A stretch of DNA of 50,423 nucleotides from Oscillibacter sp. (GCA_014799925.1 JAAVHC010000038.1:1-50423), one strand, 5' to 3'. Shown: positions 1 to 8,684, counted from the stretch's first letter. Numbers and translations: made by a program. Notes: generated by a model not told the origin, from the sequence alone.

Positions 1-71
1 TGAGGCGCAGCTTCGTTGTCGTCCTTGACGGGCGTCAGCCCGCCTGCGTCCTCCGTCTTGCTGCACCCCAT
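1..71 (-). CDS. 5' end of an unidentified gene running off the left edge
   Basis: An ATG on the minus strand at 71-69 is preceded by a clear ribosome binding site (GGAGG nine bases upstream). It opens a frame that stays open for 23 codons to the window edge, starting MGCSKTEDAGG and rich in Asp, Glu and Lys. No domain can be recognised from so short a piece. A possible -10 hexamer (TATAGT on the minus strand, 111-116) lies upstream, but no good -35 is visible. The Shine-Dalgarno is the main support, and the rest of the gene lies outside the window. Confidence 0.45.
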   Translation of the reverse strand, partial: MGCSKTEDAGGLTPVKDDNEAAP

Positions 72-116
72 TTTTCCCTGCCTCCTTTTTACCCTTTCTC
101 AACCGCGTCGACTATA

Positions 117-161
117 CTTCCGAGCTGAAAGGCCGGAAGTAATATCTGCCATGTTTTACGG
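117..161. repeat. Interspersed repeat, copy A
   Basis: This 45-bp stretch matches 15791-15835 with about six mismatches; the shared core includes AAAGGCCGGAAGTAATAT and CATGTTTTACGG. Just beyond it, copy A carries an extra hairpin (GTTTTAC 153-159 pairing with GTAAAAC 184-190, enclosing GCCGCC/GGCGGC) that copy B lacks, after which both continue with CGGCGAGT. Both copies are intergenic, which suggests a small non-coding repeat family. Confidence 0.6.
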
Positions 162-203
162 TTGCCGCCGTTTATGGCGGCGAGTAAAACGGCTCAAATC
201 AAA

Positions 204-242
204 TTGTATTATTTCCGAACTTTAAGTTCGGAAATAATACAA
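204..242. repeat. Perfect 19-bp inverted repeat
   Basis: The left arm TTGTATTATTTCCGAACTT (204-222) and its exact reverse complement (224-242) surround a single T. It lies in the AT-rich gap downstream of the XRE gene, directly beside that gene's terminator hairpin. It could be an operator, an extended terminator or a mobile-element scar. Nothing around it decides between these. Confidence 0.75.
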
Positions 243-243
243 C

Positions 244-273
244 GGGGCTGCAAGGCTTTTACCTTGCAGCCCC
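244..273 (-). terminator. Terminator hairpin after the XRE gene
   Basis: GGGGCTGCAAGG (244-255) pairs with CCTTGCAGCCCC (262-273) around a six-base loop. It begins 17 bases after the stop of the leftward XRE gene. The tail on the minus strand is T-rich but interrupted, so termination may be modest. Confidence 0.6.
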
Positions 274-289
274 TTCTGCTGGAAAGCGT

Positions 290-733
290 TCATGGTTTGC
301 TCCAGTGCCGCAGCTTTGGCAGCTGTCCCTCCAGATACGCGCGGACCTGCTCCGCCGGCCATTGTTCCGTCGCCATATGGTCCACCAGGAAATTGGTCAG
401 CTGATTGATATCCGTGTAGACGAATTTGCCGTCGGCATAGCACCACTTGCAATATTCCTCGTTAAATGCCCCGTCCGGTTCCCGGCTGATGGACGCGTCG
501 TCCAGAGGCATCCCGCAGCACTGGCAGATCAATTGCTGGGGGGAACCCAGCAGCGTATTGATGGAAACCTGGAACAGTCCGGAGAGCAGTTTCAGGGCCT
601 CCGTATTGGGCACGGTCTCCCCCGCTTCCCAGCGCGAGACTGCCTGCCTTGTTACAAAGACCTTCTGCGCCAACTCCTCCTGGGTCAGGCCGCTTTTTGC
701 GCGCAGCGTCATGATAATATCTTTTGTCTCCAT
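290..733 (-). CDS. XRE-family regulator with a C-terminal zinc-ribbon-like segment
   Basis: 147-residue protein. An N-terminal Cro/CI helix-turn-helix (residues about 5-60, including LTQEELAQKVFVTRQAVSRWE) should bind DNA. A Cys-rich segment (CQCCGMP, then CKWCYADG) looks like the 'putative zinc ribbon' found fused to XRE domains in many Clostridia. The last 30 residues resemble the helical tail of that domain. The ATG at 733 was chosen because GAGGTG stands six bases upstream; a GTG at 742 is also in frame. A promoter (TTGCTT, 17 bases, TAAAAT) sits just upstream and a terminator follows. It is monocistronic and its target is unknown. Confidence 0.85.
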   Translation of the reverse strand: METKDIIMTLRAKSGLTQEELAQKVFVTRQAVSRWEAGETVPNTEALKLLSGLFQVSINTLLGSPQQLICQCCGMPLDDASISREPDGAFNEEYCKWCYADGKFVYTDINQLTNFLVDHMATEQWPAEQVRAYLEGQLPKLRHWSKP

Positions 734-751
734 AATCATCACCTCACGTAC

Positions 752-780
752 ATTTTACACGATGATCCGGCATAAAGCAA
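752..780 (-). promoter_or_regulatory. Sigma-A-type promoter of the XRE gene
   Basis: On the minus strand, TTGCTT (775-780) and TAAAAT (752-757) are separated by 17 bases. The start codon is 19 bases beyond the -10, so the leader is very short. Confidence 0.6.
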
Positions 781-913
781 GCAACCGGCGGTTGCGTCAA
801 GCGTCCTCAGATTGCCCCCGGCGCTCCGATTCCCCGGAGTTTACACAAATTACCCGAATCCCTCTTCCTTCGCTGCGAAGATCAGGGCAATTTACCAAAT
901 TTTCCGCCAACGA

Positions 914-942
914 TTGACAAACAGTGGGGTTGGTGATACAAT
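914..942 (+). promoter_or_regulatory. Strong sigma-A promoter upstream of the metY leader
   Basis: A perfect TTGACA (914-919) and TACAAT (937-942) have a 17-base spacer. Transcription would start near 949, about 150 bases before the metY start, leaving room for the leader ORF at 997. Confidence 0.85.
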
Positions 943-996
943 ACCTTTAAACCCGCTAGAGTAGTTGGTTTATGCGGCAAGAAGGAGGCGGCATTC

Positions 997-1119
997 ATGC
1001 GGATTCAGCTTTTCCGGCTTCTGCGGCGCAATTCCCGGTTCGGGCGAATGCGGCCGCGCTGCACCGCCCGACCCCAAAAAATAAATGAAAGAGGTATATG
1101 CCATGAGCAGCAGCTATAA
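997..1119 (+). CDS. Candidate 40-codon leader ORF overlapping the start of metY
   Basis: An ATG at 997 follows a near-perfect ribosome binding site (AAGGAGG, 982-988). The frame runs 40 codons and stops at 1117-1119, inside the metY coding region and past its ATG at 1103. The peptide begins MRIQLFRLLRRN, is very rich in Arg and has two Cys codons (1060 and 1099). Its position, strong SD and overlap suggest a leader peptide that couples or attenuates translation of the sulfur-assimilation gene. That role is inferred; I know of no named family it belongs to. Selection for a peptide is not proven by one sequence. Confidence 0.5.
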   Translation: MRIQLFRLLRRNSRFGRMRPRCTARPQKINERGICHEQQL

Positions 1120-2386
1120 ATTCGAGACCCTTCAGCTCCACGCAGGCCAGGAGCAGCCTGACCCCGCCACCGACGCCCGCGCGGTGCCCATCTATCAGAC
1201 CACCTCCTACGTATTCCGCAACTCCGCCCATGCCGCCGCCCGGTTCAATCTGTCGGACGCGGGCAACATCTACGGCCGGCTGACCAACTCCACCCAGGAC
1301 GTGTTTGAGAAGCGCATCGCGGCCCTGGAGGGCGGCGTGGCCGCTCTGGCCACCGCCTCCGGCGCGGCGGCCATCACCTACACCATCCAGGCCCTGGCCC
1401 AGGCCGGGGACCACATCGTGGCCCAGAAGACCATCTACGGCGGCACCTACAACCTGCTGGCCCACACCCTGGCCCAGTTCGGCGTGACCACCACCTTCGT
1501 GGACGCCCACAATCTGGCGGAGGTGGAGGGCGCTATTCGGTCCAACACCAGGGCCGTCTATCTGGAAACCCTGGGCAACCCCAACAGCGACATCCCCGAT
1601 ATCGACGCCATCGCGGCCATCGCCCACAGGCACGGTCTGCCCCTGGTCATCGACAATACCTTCGGCACCCCCTATCTGATCAGGCCCATTGAGCACGGCG
1701 CGGACATCGTGGTCCACTCCGCCACCAAGTTCATCGGCGGTCACGGCACCACCCTGGGCGGCGTTATTGTGGATTCCGGCAAGTTCGACTGGAAGGCCAG
1801 CGGCAAGTATGCTCCCATTGCCGAGGCCAACCCCAGCTATCATGGGGTCAGCTTCGTGGACGCTGCCGGTCCCGCCGCCTTTGTCACCTATGTCCGGGCC
1901 ATTCTTCTGCGGGACATGGGCGCGGCCATCTCTCCCTTTAACGCCTTCCTGCTGCTCCAGGGCGTGGAGACCCTCTCTCTGCGCCTGGAGCGGCACGGCT
2001 CAAACACCAAAAAGGTGGTGGAATTCCTGTCCAGCCACCCCCTGGTGGAGAAGGTCAACCACCCCTCCCTGCCAGACCACCCGGATCACGCCCTGTATGA
2101 GAGGTACTTCCCCAACGGCGGCGCGTCCATTTTCACCTTCGAGATCAAGGGCGGTCAGGAGGAGGCCCACCGGTTCATTGACCATCTGGAGATATTCTCC
2201 CTGCTGGCCAACGTGGCGGACGTGAAGAGCCTGGTCATCCATCCGGCCACCACCACCCACTCTCAGCTGAGCCCCGAGGAGCTGGCGGACCAGGGCATCA
2301 AGCCCAACACCATCCGCCTGTCCATCGGCGTGGAGCATATCGACGATATCATCGCCGACCTGGAGAAGGGCTTCGCCGCGGTGTGA
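1103..2386 (+). CDS. metY: O-acetylhomoserine sulfhydrylase (Cys/Met metabolism PLP enzyme)
   Basis: 427-residue fold-type-I PLP enzyme. It is predicted to make homocysteine from O-acetylhomoserine and sulfide in the cytoplasm, giving direct sulfur assimilation into methionine. It has the family N-terminus (FETLQLHAGQE), the glycine-rich cofactor region (ASGAAAITY) and the Schiff-base lysine near residue 209 in HSATKFIGGHG. The length fits MetY (about 425) rather than the shorter cystathionine gamma-synthase (about 380). The ATG at 1103 was chosen over an in-frame ATG at 1085 because AGAGG is eight bases upstream of it. An upstream promoter and overlapping leader ORF suggest regulated expression. 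A cystathionine gamma-lyase-like side activity cannot be excluded. Confidence 0.92.
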   Translation: MSSSYKFETLQLHAGQEQPDPATDARAVPIYQTTSYVFRNSAHAAARFNLSDAGNIYGRLTNSTQDVFEKRIAALEGGVAALATASGAAAITYTIQALAQAGDHIVAQKTIYGGTYNLLAHTLAQFGVTTTFVDAHNLAEVEGAIRSNTRAVYLETLGNPNSDIPDIDAIAAIAHRHGLPLVIDNTFGTPYLIRPIEHGADIVVHSATKFIGGHGTTLGGVIVDSGKFDWKASGKYAPIAEANPSYHGVSFVDAAGPAAFVTYVRAILLRDMGAAISPFNAFLLLQGVETLSLRLERHGSNTKKVVEFLSSHPLVEKVNHPSLPDHPDHALYERYFPNGGASIFTFEIKGGQEEAHRFIDHLEIFSLLANVADVKSLVIHPATTTHSQLSPEELADQGIKPNTIRLSIGVEHIDDIIADLEKGFAAV

Positions 2387-2457
2387 CAGATCCGACAGTG
2401 CCGGAAATTTCAAAAAATCCACCAAAAGACGCACAGCATCCTTTCAGGGCACACAAA

Positions 2458-2487
2458 AGCGGGACCGCCCGGCCGGGCGGTCCCGCT
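2458..2487 (-). terminator. Terminator of gapA
   Basis: A perfect 15-bp palindromic hairpin (AGCGGGACCGCCCGG and its complement) is followed on the minus strand by TTTTGTGT. It lies between the converging metY and gapA genes. The T-run favours the gapA direction, though the stem could stop both. Confidence 0.85.
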
Positions 2488-2517
2488 CTATCATGCGATG
2501 TTTTCTCGGAATTCCGC

Positions 2518-3543
<1,026 letters not shown>

Positions 3544-3594
3544 TCAAATTTTGTTGGAATTTCCAGTACATAAATCATATGGTATTCTGCGGAT

Positions 3595-3600
3595 ATTATA
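3595..3600 (-). promoter_or_regulatory. Probable -10 box of gapA
   Basis: TATAAT on the minus strand, about 70 bases upstream of the gapA start. No good -35 lies at the right distance, so the promoter assignment is tentative. Confidence 0.4.
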
Positions 3601-3661
3601 CACCGGGGATTTTCAAAAGAAAAGGCTTTTTTGTCAGATTTTTGACAGAGGTAAAATTTTC

Positions 3662-3690
3662 TTGTAATTTCGACAAATTTTTGATATGAT
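3662..3690 (+). promoter_or_regulatory. Probable promoter of the kinase-mnmA pair
   Basis: TTGTAA (3662-3667), a 17-base spacer and TATGAT (3685-3690) precede the gene at 3822. The leader is about 125 bases and holds a GC-rich stem near 3716-3735. Confidence 0.55.
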
Positions 3691-3821
3691 ACCGCTAGGA
3701 TTCTTGGAAGTTTGCCGGGCCTGTTTCCGGCAGGCGGCCGCTTGGGGGAATTTACCACGGAAAATTTCTCCCCGATGCACACACTAGCCGTATCAACCGG
3801 CGCCGCGGCAGGAGGTAGCCT

Positions 3822-4652
3822 ATGTCACAAGAGCTTTTTCATCAGGACGAACAGATGAGCGAGGTGCTTCAGCAGGTGTCCAGCCAGCTGCGCCTCTCTC
3901 TCGGAAATATTTACAGCGCCCTCACCCGGCTGGCCCCGCCGGATGCGCGGGACGGGTCGGAGAAAATCGACCGGGACGCGGCGGTGCTCTGCCAGAGCTA
4001 CTACCGGATCCTTCGTCTGGCCAACAATCTCTCCGACGCCTCCGAGCCGGAGCGGCCCGCGGACGGGGATCTGGTCAACGACGACATCGTGGCCTTCTGT
4101 CAGGGCGTGGTGGACCGGGCCCAGGGTCCCGCCGAACTGCTGGGTATCCAGCTGGACTTCCGCTGCGCCATGAGCGGACATATCATCGCCATGGACAGCA
4201 AGCGGCTGGAACGGCTGCTGCTGAACCTGCTGTCCAACGCCTTCAAGTTTATCGGCGACGGGGAGAAGCGGGTCACTCTGGAGGTTCAGGTGAAGACGGA
4301 CTACGTCTTACTGCGCCTCTCCGACACCGGCCTGGGCATTCCCGCCCAGCGGCTGGACACGGTGTTCGACCGCTGCCGGGAGATGAGGCGGCAGGACCCG
4401 CCGCCTCACGGACTGGGGCTGGGACTGCCCATCTGTCAGCGGATCGCCAGGGAGCACGGAGGCAGTCTGGGACTGAAATCCCAGGAGGGACAGGGAACCA
4501 CCGTCACCGTATCCCTGCCCAACCGCCGGGTGCCCCCGCAGGCAAACACTTACGCGCCCATGATGGAACGGTACGGCGGATTCAACACCACGCTGGTGGA
4601 GCTGTCCGACGCGCTGCCCCGGCAAGCCTTTTCGCAGAAGTATCTGGACTGA
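3822..4652 (+). CDS. Soluble histidine-kinase-like ATPase lacking the usual phosphoacceptor His
   Basis: 276 residues with no membrane segment or sensor domain. The C-terminal half is a HATPase_c domain: N box around residue 139 (LLNLLSNAFKF), G1 DTGLGIP at 168-174 and G2 GLGLGLP at 197-203. The N-terminal helix looks like a dimerisation/phosphoacceptor helix, but where SHELR is expected it reads VSSQLR (residues 19-24), so the His position is Ser. It may therefore not autophosphorylate in the usual way. It could be a partner subunit, an anti-sigma-like ATPase, or phosphorylated elsewhere. AGGAGG lies six bases before the ATG. mnmA starts 15 bases after its stop, so they are probably co-transcribed. 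No response regulator is adjacent. Confidence 0.8.
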   Translation: MSQELFHQDEQMSEVLQQVSSQLRLSLGNIYSALTRLAPPDARDGSEKIDRDAAVLCQSYYRILRLANNLSDASEPERPADGDLVNDDIVAFCQGVVDRAQGPAELLGIQLDFRCAMSGHIIAMDSKRLERLLLNLLSNAFKFIGDGEKRVTLEVQVKTDYVLLRLSDTGLGIPAQRLDTVFDRCREMRRQDPPPHGLGLGLPICQRIAREHGGSLGLKSQEGQGTTVTVSLPNRRVPPQANTYAPMMERYGGFNTTLVELSDALPRQAFSQKYLD

Positions 4653-4667
4653 GGGCAGAGGGGCGCC

Positions 4668-5753
4668 ATGGAAAATAGGAAGGTTTTGGTGGGCATGAGC
4701 GGCGGCGTGGACAGCGCCGCCGCCGCCCTGCTGCTGCGGGAAATGGGCTATGAACCGGTTGGCTGCACCCTGCGGCTGTATGACAACGAGGATATCGGGG
4801 AATCCCTGGAGGGCACCTGCTGCTCCCTGGAGGCGGTGGAGGACGCGCGCAGCGCCGCCCGGAAGCTGGGGATCGATCACTATACGTTCAATTTTACCGG
4901 CCAGTTCCGCCGGTGCGTACTGGACGATTTCGTCACCGCCTATCGGGAGGGCCGCACGCCCAACCCATGCGTCCAGTGCAACCGGACCGTCAAGTTTGAC
5001 GCGCTGCTCCGCCGGGCGGAGGAGATGGAGATCGGATACATTGCCACCGGGCACTATGCCCGCGTGGACTATGACGGGGGCCTGGACCGCTGGCGGCTGC
5101 TGCGGGGAAAGGACCGCCGGAAGGACCAGACCTATTTTCTCTATCCGCTGACGCAGAAAGTCCTCAGCCGCCTGCTGCTCCCGGTGGGGGAATATGACAA
5201 GGCTTCTATCCGCTCCATGGCGGCTTCCGCGGGCTTCCGCAGCGCGGGCAGACCGGACAGCCAGGACATCTGTTTTGTCCCTGACGGGGACTATGCCGGC
5301 TTCCTGGAGAGATACGGCGGGGTGGAGCTTGTCCCCGGCGACTTCGTGGACGAGGAAGGCCGGGTGCTGGGGCGGCACAGAGGGCTGCCCTGCTACACCA
5401 CCGGCCAGCGCCGGGGACTGGGTGTCAGCGCGGACAGGCCGCTGTATGTACTGCGGAAGGACGAAGCGAAAAATCATGTCATTCTGGGAGAGGAATCCCG
5501 GCTCTACAGCCGCTTTGTCTGGGCGAAAGCGTTCAATTGGGTCTCCCTGCCGCCCCAGACCTGTCCTATGCCCGTCACCGCCAGGACCCGATACAGCCAG
5601 ACCGAGGCGGCCGGCGTTCTGTACCCGGAAGCGGACGGCATGGTGCGGGTGGAATTCGACGAACCCCAGCGGGCGGTAACGGCAGGCCAGTCCCTGGTGT
5701 GCTACCAGGGAGAGCTGGTGGTTGGCGGGGGGATCATCCGCGCGGCCGAATAG
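4668..5753 (+). CDS. mnmA: tRNA-specific 2-thiouridylase MnmA
   Basis: 361-residue enzyme that thiolates U34 of tRNA Glu, Gln and Lys (s2U34) using ATP and sulfur relayed from a cysteine desulfurase. It has the PP-loop GMSGGVDS (residues 9-16). The two catalytic cysteines are near 101 (NPCVQCN) and 202 (SQDICFV), at spacings matching the E. coli enzyme. The conserved ATGHYAR motif and the C-terminal OB-like region are present. The length is normal. GAGGGG precedes the ATG closely. It follows the kinase-like gene in an apparent two-gene operon. No cysteine desulfurase is nearby. Confidence 0.96.
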   Translation: MENRKVLVGMSGGVDSAAAALLLREMGYEPVGCTLRLYDNEDIGESLEGTCCSLEAVEDARSAARKLGIDHYTFNFTGQFRRCVLDDFVTAYREGRTPNPCVQCNRTVKFDALLRRAEEMEIGYIATGHYARVDYDGGLDRWRLLRGKDRRKDQTYFLYPLTQKVLSRLLLPVGEYDKASIRSMAASAGFRSAGRPDSQDICFVPDGDYAGFLERYGGVELVPGDFVDEEGRVLGRHRGLPCYTTGQRRGLGVSADRPLYVLRKDEAKNHVILGEESRLYSRFVWAKAFNWVSLPPQTCPMPVTARTRYSQTEAAGVLYPEADGMVRVEFDEPQRAVTAGQSLVCYQGELVVGGGIIRAAE

Positions 5754-5775
5754 CGCCCCGAAGGGGCGGACGGTC

Positions 5776-5850
5776 TCAGCGGTCGCTGGCCGTCCACTCC
5801 TCCTGGAAAATGAAATCGTCTACATCGCCGCGGAAAACAACCGGGTCCAT
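5776..5850 (-). CDS. Candidate 24-residue microprotein
   Basis: A minus-strand ATG at 5850 follows AAGGAGG with a seven-base gap. The frame is 24 codons and begins MDPVVFRGDVDDF, acidic and Trp-containing, ending in a normal stop. Upstream is a plausible promoter (GTAACA, 17 bases, TATACT) and downstream a small GC hairpin (5754-5768). Promoter, SD, ORF and hairpin line up in order. That is more than expected by chance for a gap between mnmA and a tRNA gene. No function is suggested by the sequence. Confidence 0.5.
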   Translation of the reverse strand: MDPVVFRGDVDDFIFQEEWTASDR

Positions 5851-5880
5851 ATGTGCGCCTCCTTTTTTGCGGATTTCCCC

Positions 5881-5909
5881 AGTATATGCGGCGAAGTGAA
5901 AAATGTTAC
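5881..5909 (-). promoter_or_regulatory. Possible promoter of the microprotein
   Basis: Minus-strand GTAACA (5904-5909) and TATACT (5881-5886) are 17 bases apart. The SD of the small ORF starts about 15 bases downstream of the -10. Confidence 0.5.
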
Positions 5910-5959
5910 ACGAAATATGGGCCGTTCAAAAAATTTTCGCTCCTCGCCGGAATCCATGC

Positions 5960-5988
5960 TTGACAGAAGGCGAAACATGTGGTATCCT
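5960..5988 (+). promoter_or_regulatory. Promoter of the tRNA-Thr gene
   Basis: A perfect TTGACA (5960-5965), 17 bases and TATCCT (5983-5988) place the transcription start near 5995, some 27 bases before the mature tRNA. Confidence 0.75.
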
Positions 5989-6021
5989 AACCATGTTGCG
6001 GTGCGATGTATCCGCACCCAT

Positions 6022-6097
6022 GCTGGAATAGCTCAGCCGGTAGAGCAGCTGATTCGTAATCAGCAGGTCATCAGTTCAAGTCTGATTTCCAGCTCCA
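6022..6097 (+). tRNA. tRNA-Thr (anticodon CGT)
   Basis: 76-base cloverleaf. The acceptor stem is GCTGGAA with TTCCAGC, followed by T and an encoded CCA. The anticodon stem GCTGA/TCAGC encloses a TTCGTAA loop, so the anticodon is CGT, reading ACG. The T-arm loop is TTCAAGT. It is a single tRNA with its own promoter and terminator, suited to a GC-rich genome that uses ACG often. Confidence 0.95.
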
Positions 6098-6099
6098 GA

Positions 6100-6134
6100 A
6101 GCCCCGGAAAACGAGAAGTTTTCCGGGGCTTTTT
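6100..6134 (+). terminator. Terminator of the tRNA gene
   Basis: AGCCCCGGAAAAC (6100-6112) pairs with GTTTTCCGGGGCT (6118-6130), followed by TTTT. It begins three bases after the tRNA CCA. Confidence 0.9.
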
Positions 6135-6153
6135 GCTGTTTTGATGTCATCTG

Positions 6154-6184
6154 AGGCGGCAGGCCTTTGGCCTGCCGCCTTTTT
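6154..6184. terminator. Hairpin abutting the feoAB stop
   Basis: AGGCGGCAGGCC (6154-6165) pairs with GGCCTGCCGCCT (6169-6180), with a T-run on the plus side. It touches the stop codon of the leftward feoAB gene and can serve as that gene's 3' hairpin, although the T-run points the other way. Confidence 0.7.
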
Positions 6185-8639
6185 ACAGAAATACGGCAGC
6201 CATCTGATAGACCGCAAAAGAAACCAGCCAGGCCACGCCCAGCTGCCAGATGAGGGCCAGCGCCGTCCAGCTGAGGCTGTTCATCTCCCTCCGGATGGTG
6301 GCAATGGCCGCCACGCAGGGGGTATACAGCGCACAGAACACCAGAAACGCCAGCGCCGCGGCCGGCGTAAAGGTAACCGCCATGACCGCTCCCGCCGCCG
6401 CGTAGTCCGTCAGGGAGAAACCATAGAACAGGCTCATGGAGCTGACCACCGCCTCCTTGGCGATGAGTCCCGTCAGCAGCGCCACCGCCGCCTGCCACAC
6501 GCCGAAACCCATGGGCGCGAACACCGGGGCGATGAGGTTCCCCAGGGCGGCCAGGATGCTGTCCGCCGTGTCCTCCACCATGCGGAGATCAAGTCCAAAG
6601 CTCTGGAGAAACCACACCGCCACGCTCATGGCGGCGATGATGGTGCCCGCGCGGGTCAGGAAGTCCCGTACCCGCTCCCAGACATGGAGCCAGATATTAT
6701 GAGGAGTTGGCATCCGGTAGGGCGGAAGCTCCAGCAGGAAGGGAGCCGGCTCCCCCTGGAACACGCCCTTTTTGAGAATCAGCCCGGAGAGGATGGCGAT
6801 GATTGGCCCCAGCACGTACAGGCCGAACACGACCAGCCCTCCGTATCTGGGGAAAAATGCCGCGGTCATCAGCCCGTATATGGGCAGCCGCGCCCCGCAG
6901 GACATGAAGGGCACCAGCAAGATGGTCATCCGCCGGTCCTTCTCGTTCTCCATGGTCCGCGCGCCCATGACGGCGGGCACCGTACACCCGAAGCCCATGA
7001 GCATGGGGATGAACGCCTTGCCGGAGAGGCCGAAGTGACGCAATGTCCGGTCCATGACGAAGGCGGCCCGGGCCATGTACCCGCTGTCCTCCAGCATGGA
7101 GAGGAACAAAAACAGCAGCGCGATCATGGGCAGGAAGGTCAGCACCCCGCCCACGCCGGCGATCAGCCCGTCCACCAGCAGCCCGTTCAGCCACGCCGGG
7201 GCATGGACCGCCGCCAGCCACCCGGACACGCCGGGGCACAGCACCTCCTCCACGAACCAGGCGATGCCGTCCGAGAGCCACGCCCCCGGTCCGCTGAAGG
7301 TGAGCAGAAATACTGCCAGCATCATCCCCAGGAATACCGGGATGGCCCAGATCCTGTGGGTCGCCACGGCGTCGATGCGCTCCGTGACGGTGGGCTCGCC
7401 CCTGTGGTCCTTCTTCTTCACCGAGGAGCGGACCACCCTCTCCACAAACCGGTACCGGCTGTCCGCCAGCAGGGTCTCCCGGTCCCCCAGGGGACTGGCG
7501 GACTCATATTCCCTGGCGACGGCGTCGATTTTATCCAGGGTTGCCTGATCCAGCTCCAGGTCGCGGGCCACCTCCTCGTCGCCGCCCAGCAGCTTGATGG
7601 CGGCCCAGTGGGCGGGAATCCCTCTTTCGTAGGCCCGGTCGTGGATCAGGGCGCTGATGCGGTGGTGAATGGCGTGGGTGAAGTCGTCGTACAGGTCGTC
7701 CGGCTCCACGGTGAGGCCGGTGTGCATCTGTCTATGTACCTCCCGGACCAGCGTGTCAATGTTCACGCCGTCCCGGGCGGAGATGGGCACCACCGGCACG
7801 CCCAGGCCGGCGGAGAGACGGGCGCAGTCGATGACGTCGCCCTTTTTCTCCACCTCGTCCATGAAGTTCACCGCCAGCACCACTGGCCGCTCCAGCTCCA
7901 GCAGCTGCATGGTGAGGTACAGGTTCCGCTCCAGGTTGGTGGCGTCCACGATATCAATAATGGCGTCCGGCTGCTCGTTCAGGATGAATTTCCGGGCCAC
8001 CAGCTCCTCCATGGAGTAGGGGGACAGAGAGTATATCCCCGGAAGGTCCACCACGGTAAATTCCAGGCCCTCCAGCCGGGCCTGTCCCTCCTTCTTCTCC
8101 ACCGTCACGCCGGGCCAGTTGCCCACGTACTGGTTGGAGCCGGTGAGGGCGTTGAACAGGGTGGTCTTGCCGCAGTTGGGGTTGCCCACCAGGGCCACCC
8201 GCCAGGGGCGGACGTCGTGGGCATGGGGGTCGTAGGCGCGGGGGTGCTCCTCCTGCTCATGCCGGTGGGCCTGGTGCATGGCCTCCAGGTCCCGGGGATC
8301 GTCGCAGCCCATCGCGCACCGGGCGCAGTCCCCGTGGCAGGCGGCCCCCAGGTGGTAGGCGCTCTCGGACACCTTCTCCCGCTCTCTGGGCTTCACCGGC
8401 GCGGCGCTGATCCGGATCTGCGCCGCGTCCTCCTTCCGCAGGCTCAGCTCATAGCCCCGCAGGCGCACCTCCATAGGGTCTCCGAAAGGAGCCATTTTAA
8501 TAAGCTCCACGCTGGTGCCGGGAGTCAGGCCCATGTCGATGAGGCGGCGCTTCACCGCCCCCCGCTGGTTGCCGACCCGTTCAATGACGCAGCTGCCGCC
8601 CACGCTCAGCTGGTCCAGTGTCATCCCTTGCTCCTTCAT
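6183..8639 (-). CDS. feoB: FeoA-FeoB fusion ferrous iron transporter
   Basis: 818 residues importing Fe2+ across the cytoplasmic membrane. Residues about 6-80 are an SH3-like FeoA domain. Residues 101-141 form an unusual linker with four Cys (101, 105, 108, 112) and many His. From 147 comes the G domain: G1 GNPNCGKTT, G3 DLPG, G4 NFMD and G5 SARDG. The C-terminal half has the FeoB Gate segments and core membrane helices (PVFLGMMLAVFLLTFSGPG, then repeated helices). The start at 8639 has AGAGG upstream; an ATG at 8624 with AAGGAG is also possible. It is divergent from an amidase gene, and a second stand-alone FeoA lies at 9742. No Fur-type box could be assigned with confidence. Confidence 0.95.
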   Translation of the reverse strand: MKEQGMTLDQLSVGGSCVIERVGNQRGAVKRRLIDMGLTPGTSVELIKMAPFGDPMEVRLRGYELSLRKEDAAQIRISAAPVKPREREKVSESAYHLGAACHGDCARCAMGCDDPRDLEAMHQAHRHEQEEHPRAYDPHAHDVRPWRVALVGNPNCGKTTLFNALTGSNQYVGNWPGVTVEKKEGQARLEGLEFTVVDLPGIYSLSPYSMEELVARKFILNEQPDAIIDIVDATNLERNLYLTMQLLELERPVVLAVNFMDEVEKKGDVIDCARLSAGLGVPVVPISARDGVNIDTLVREVHRQMHTGLTVEPDDLYDDFTHAIHHRISALIHDRAYERGIPAHWAAIKLLGGDEEVARDLELDQATLDKIDAVAREYESASPLGDRETLLADSRYRFVERVVRSSVKKKDHRGEPTVTERIDAVATHRIWAIPVFLGMMLAVFLLTFSGPGAWLSDGIAWFVEEVLCPGVSGWLAAVHAPAWLNGLLVDGLIAGVGGVLTFLPMIALLFLFLSMLEDSGYMARAAFVMDRTLRHFGLSGKAFIPMLMGFGCTVPAVMGARTMENEKDRRMTILLVPFMSCGARLPIYGLMTAAFFPRYGGLVVFGLYVLGPIIAILSGLILKKGVFQGEPAPFLLELPPYRMPTPHNIWLHVWERVRDFLTRAGTIIAAMSVAVWFLQSFGLDLRMVEDTADSILAALGNLIAPVFAPMGFGVWQAAVALLTGLIAKEAVVSSMSLFYGFSLTDYAAAGAVMAVTFTPAAALAFLVFCALYTPCVAAIATIRREMNSLSWTALALIWQLGVAWLVSFAVYQMAAVFL

Positions 8640-8684
8640 GCCTCGGACCTCTTTCTTCGGAATAATCGGTATTCGTCCTCGCTA

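Noticed and set aside
995-1996. Long minus-strand frame opposite metY (333 codons)
   Set aside because: Low-complexity Gly/Val/Asp-rich translation without a ribosome site; it is the antisense of a high-GC gene.
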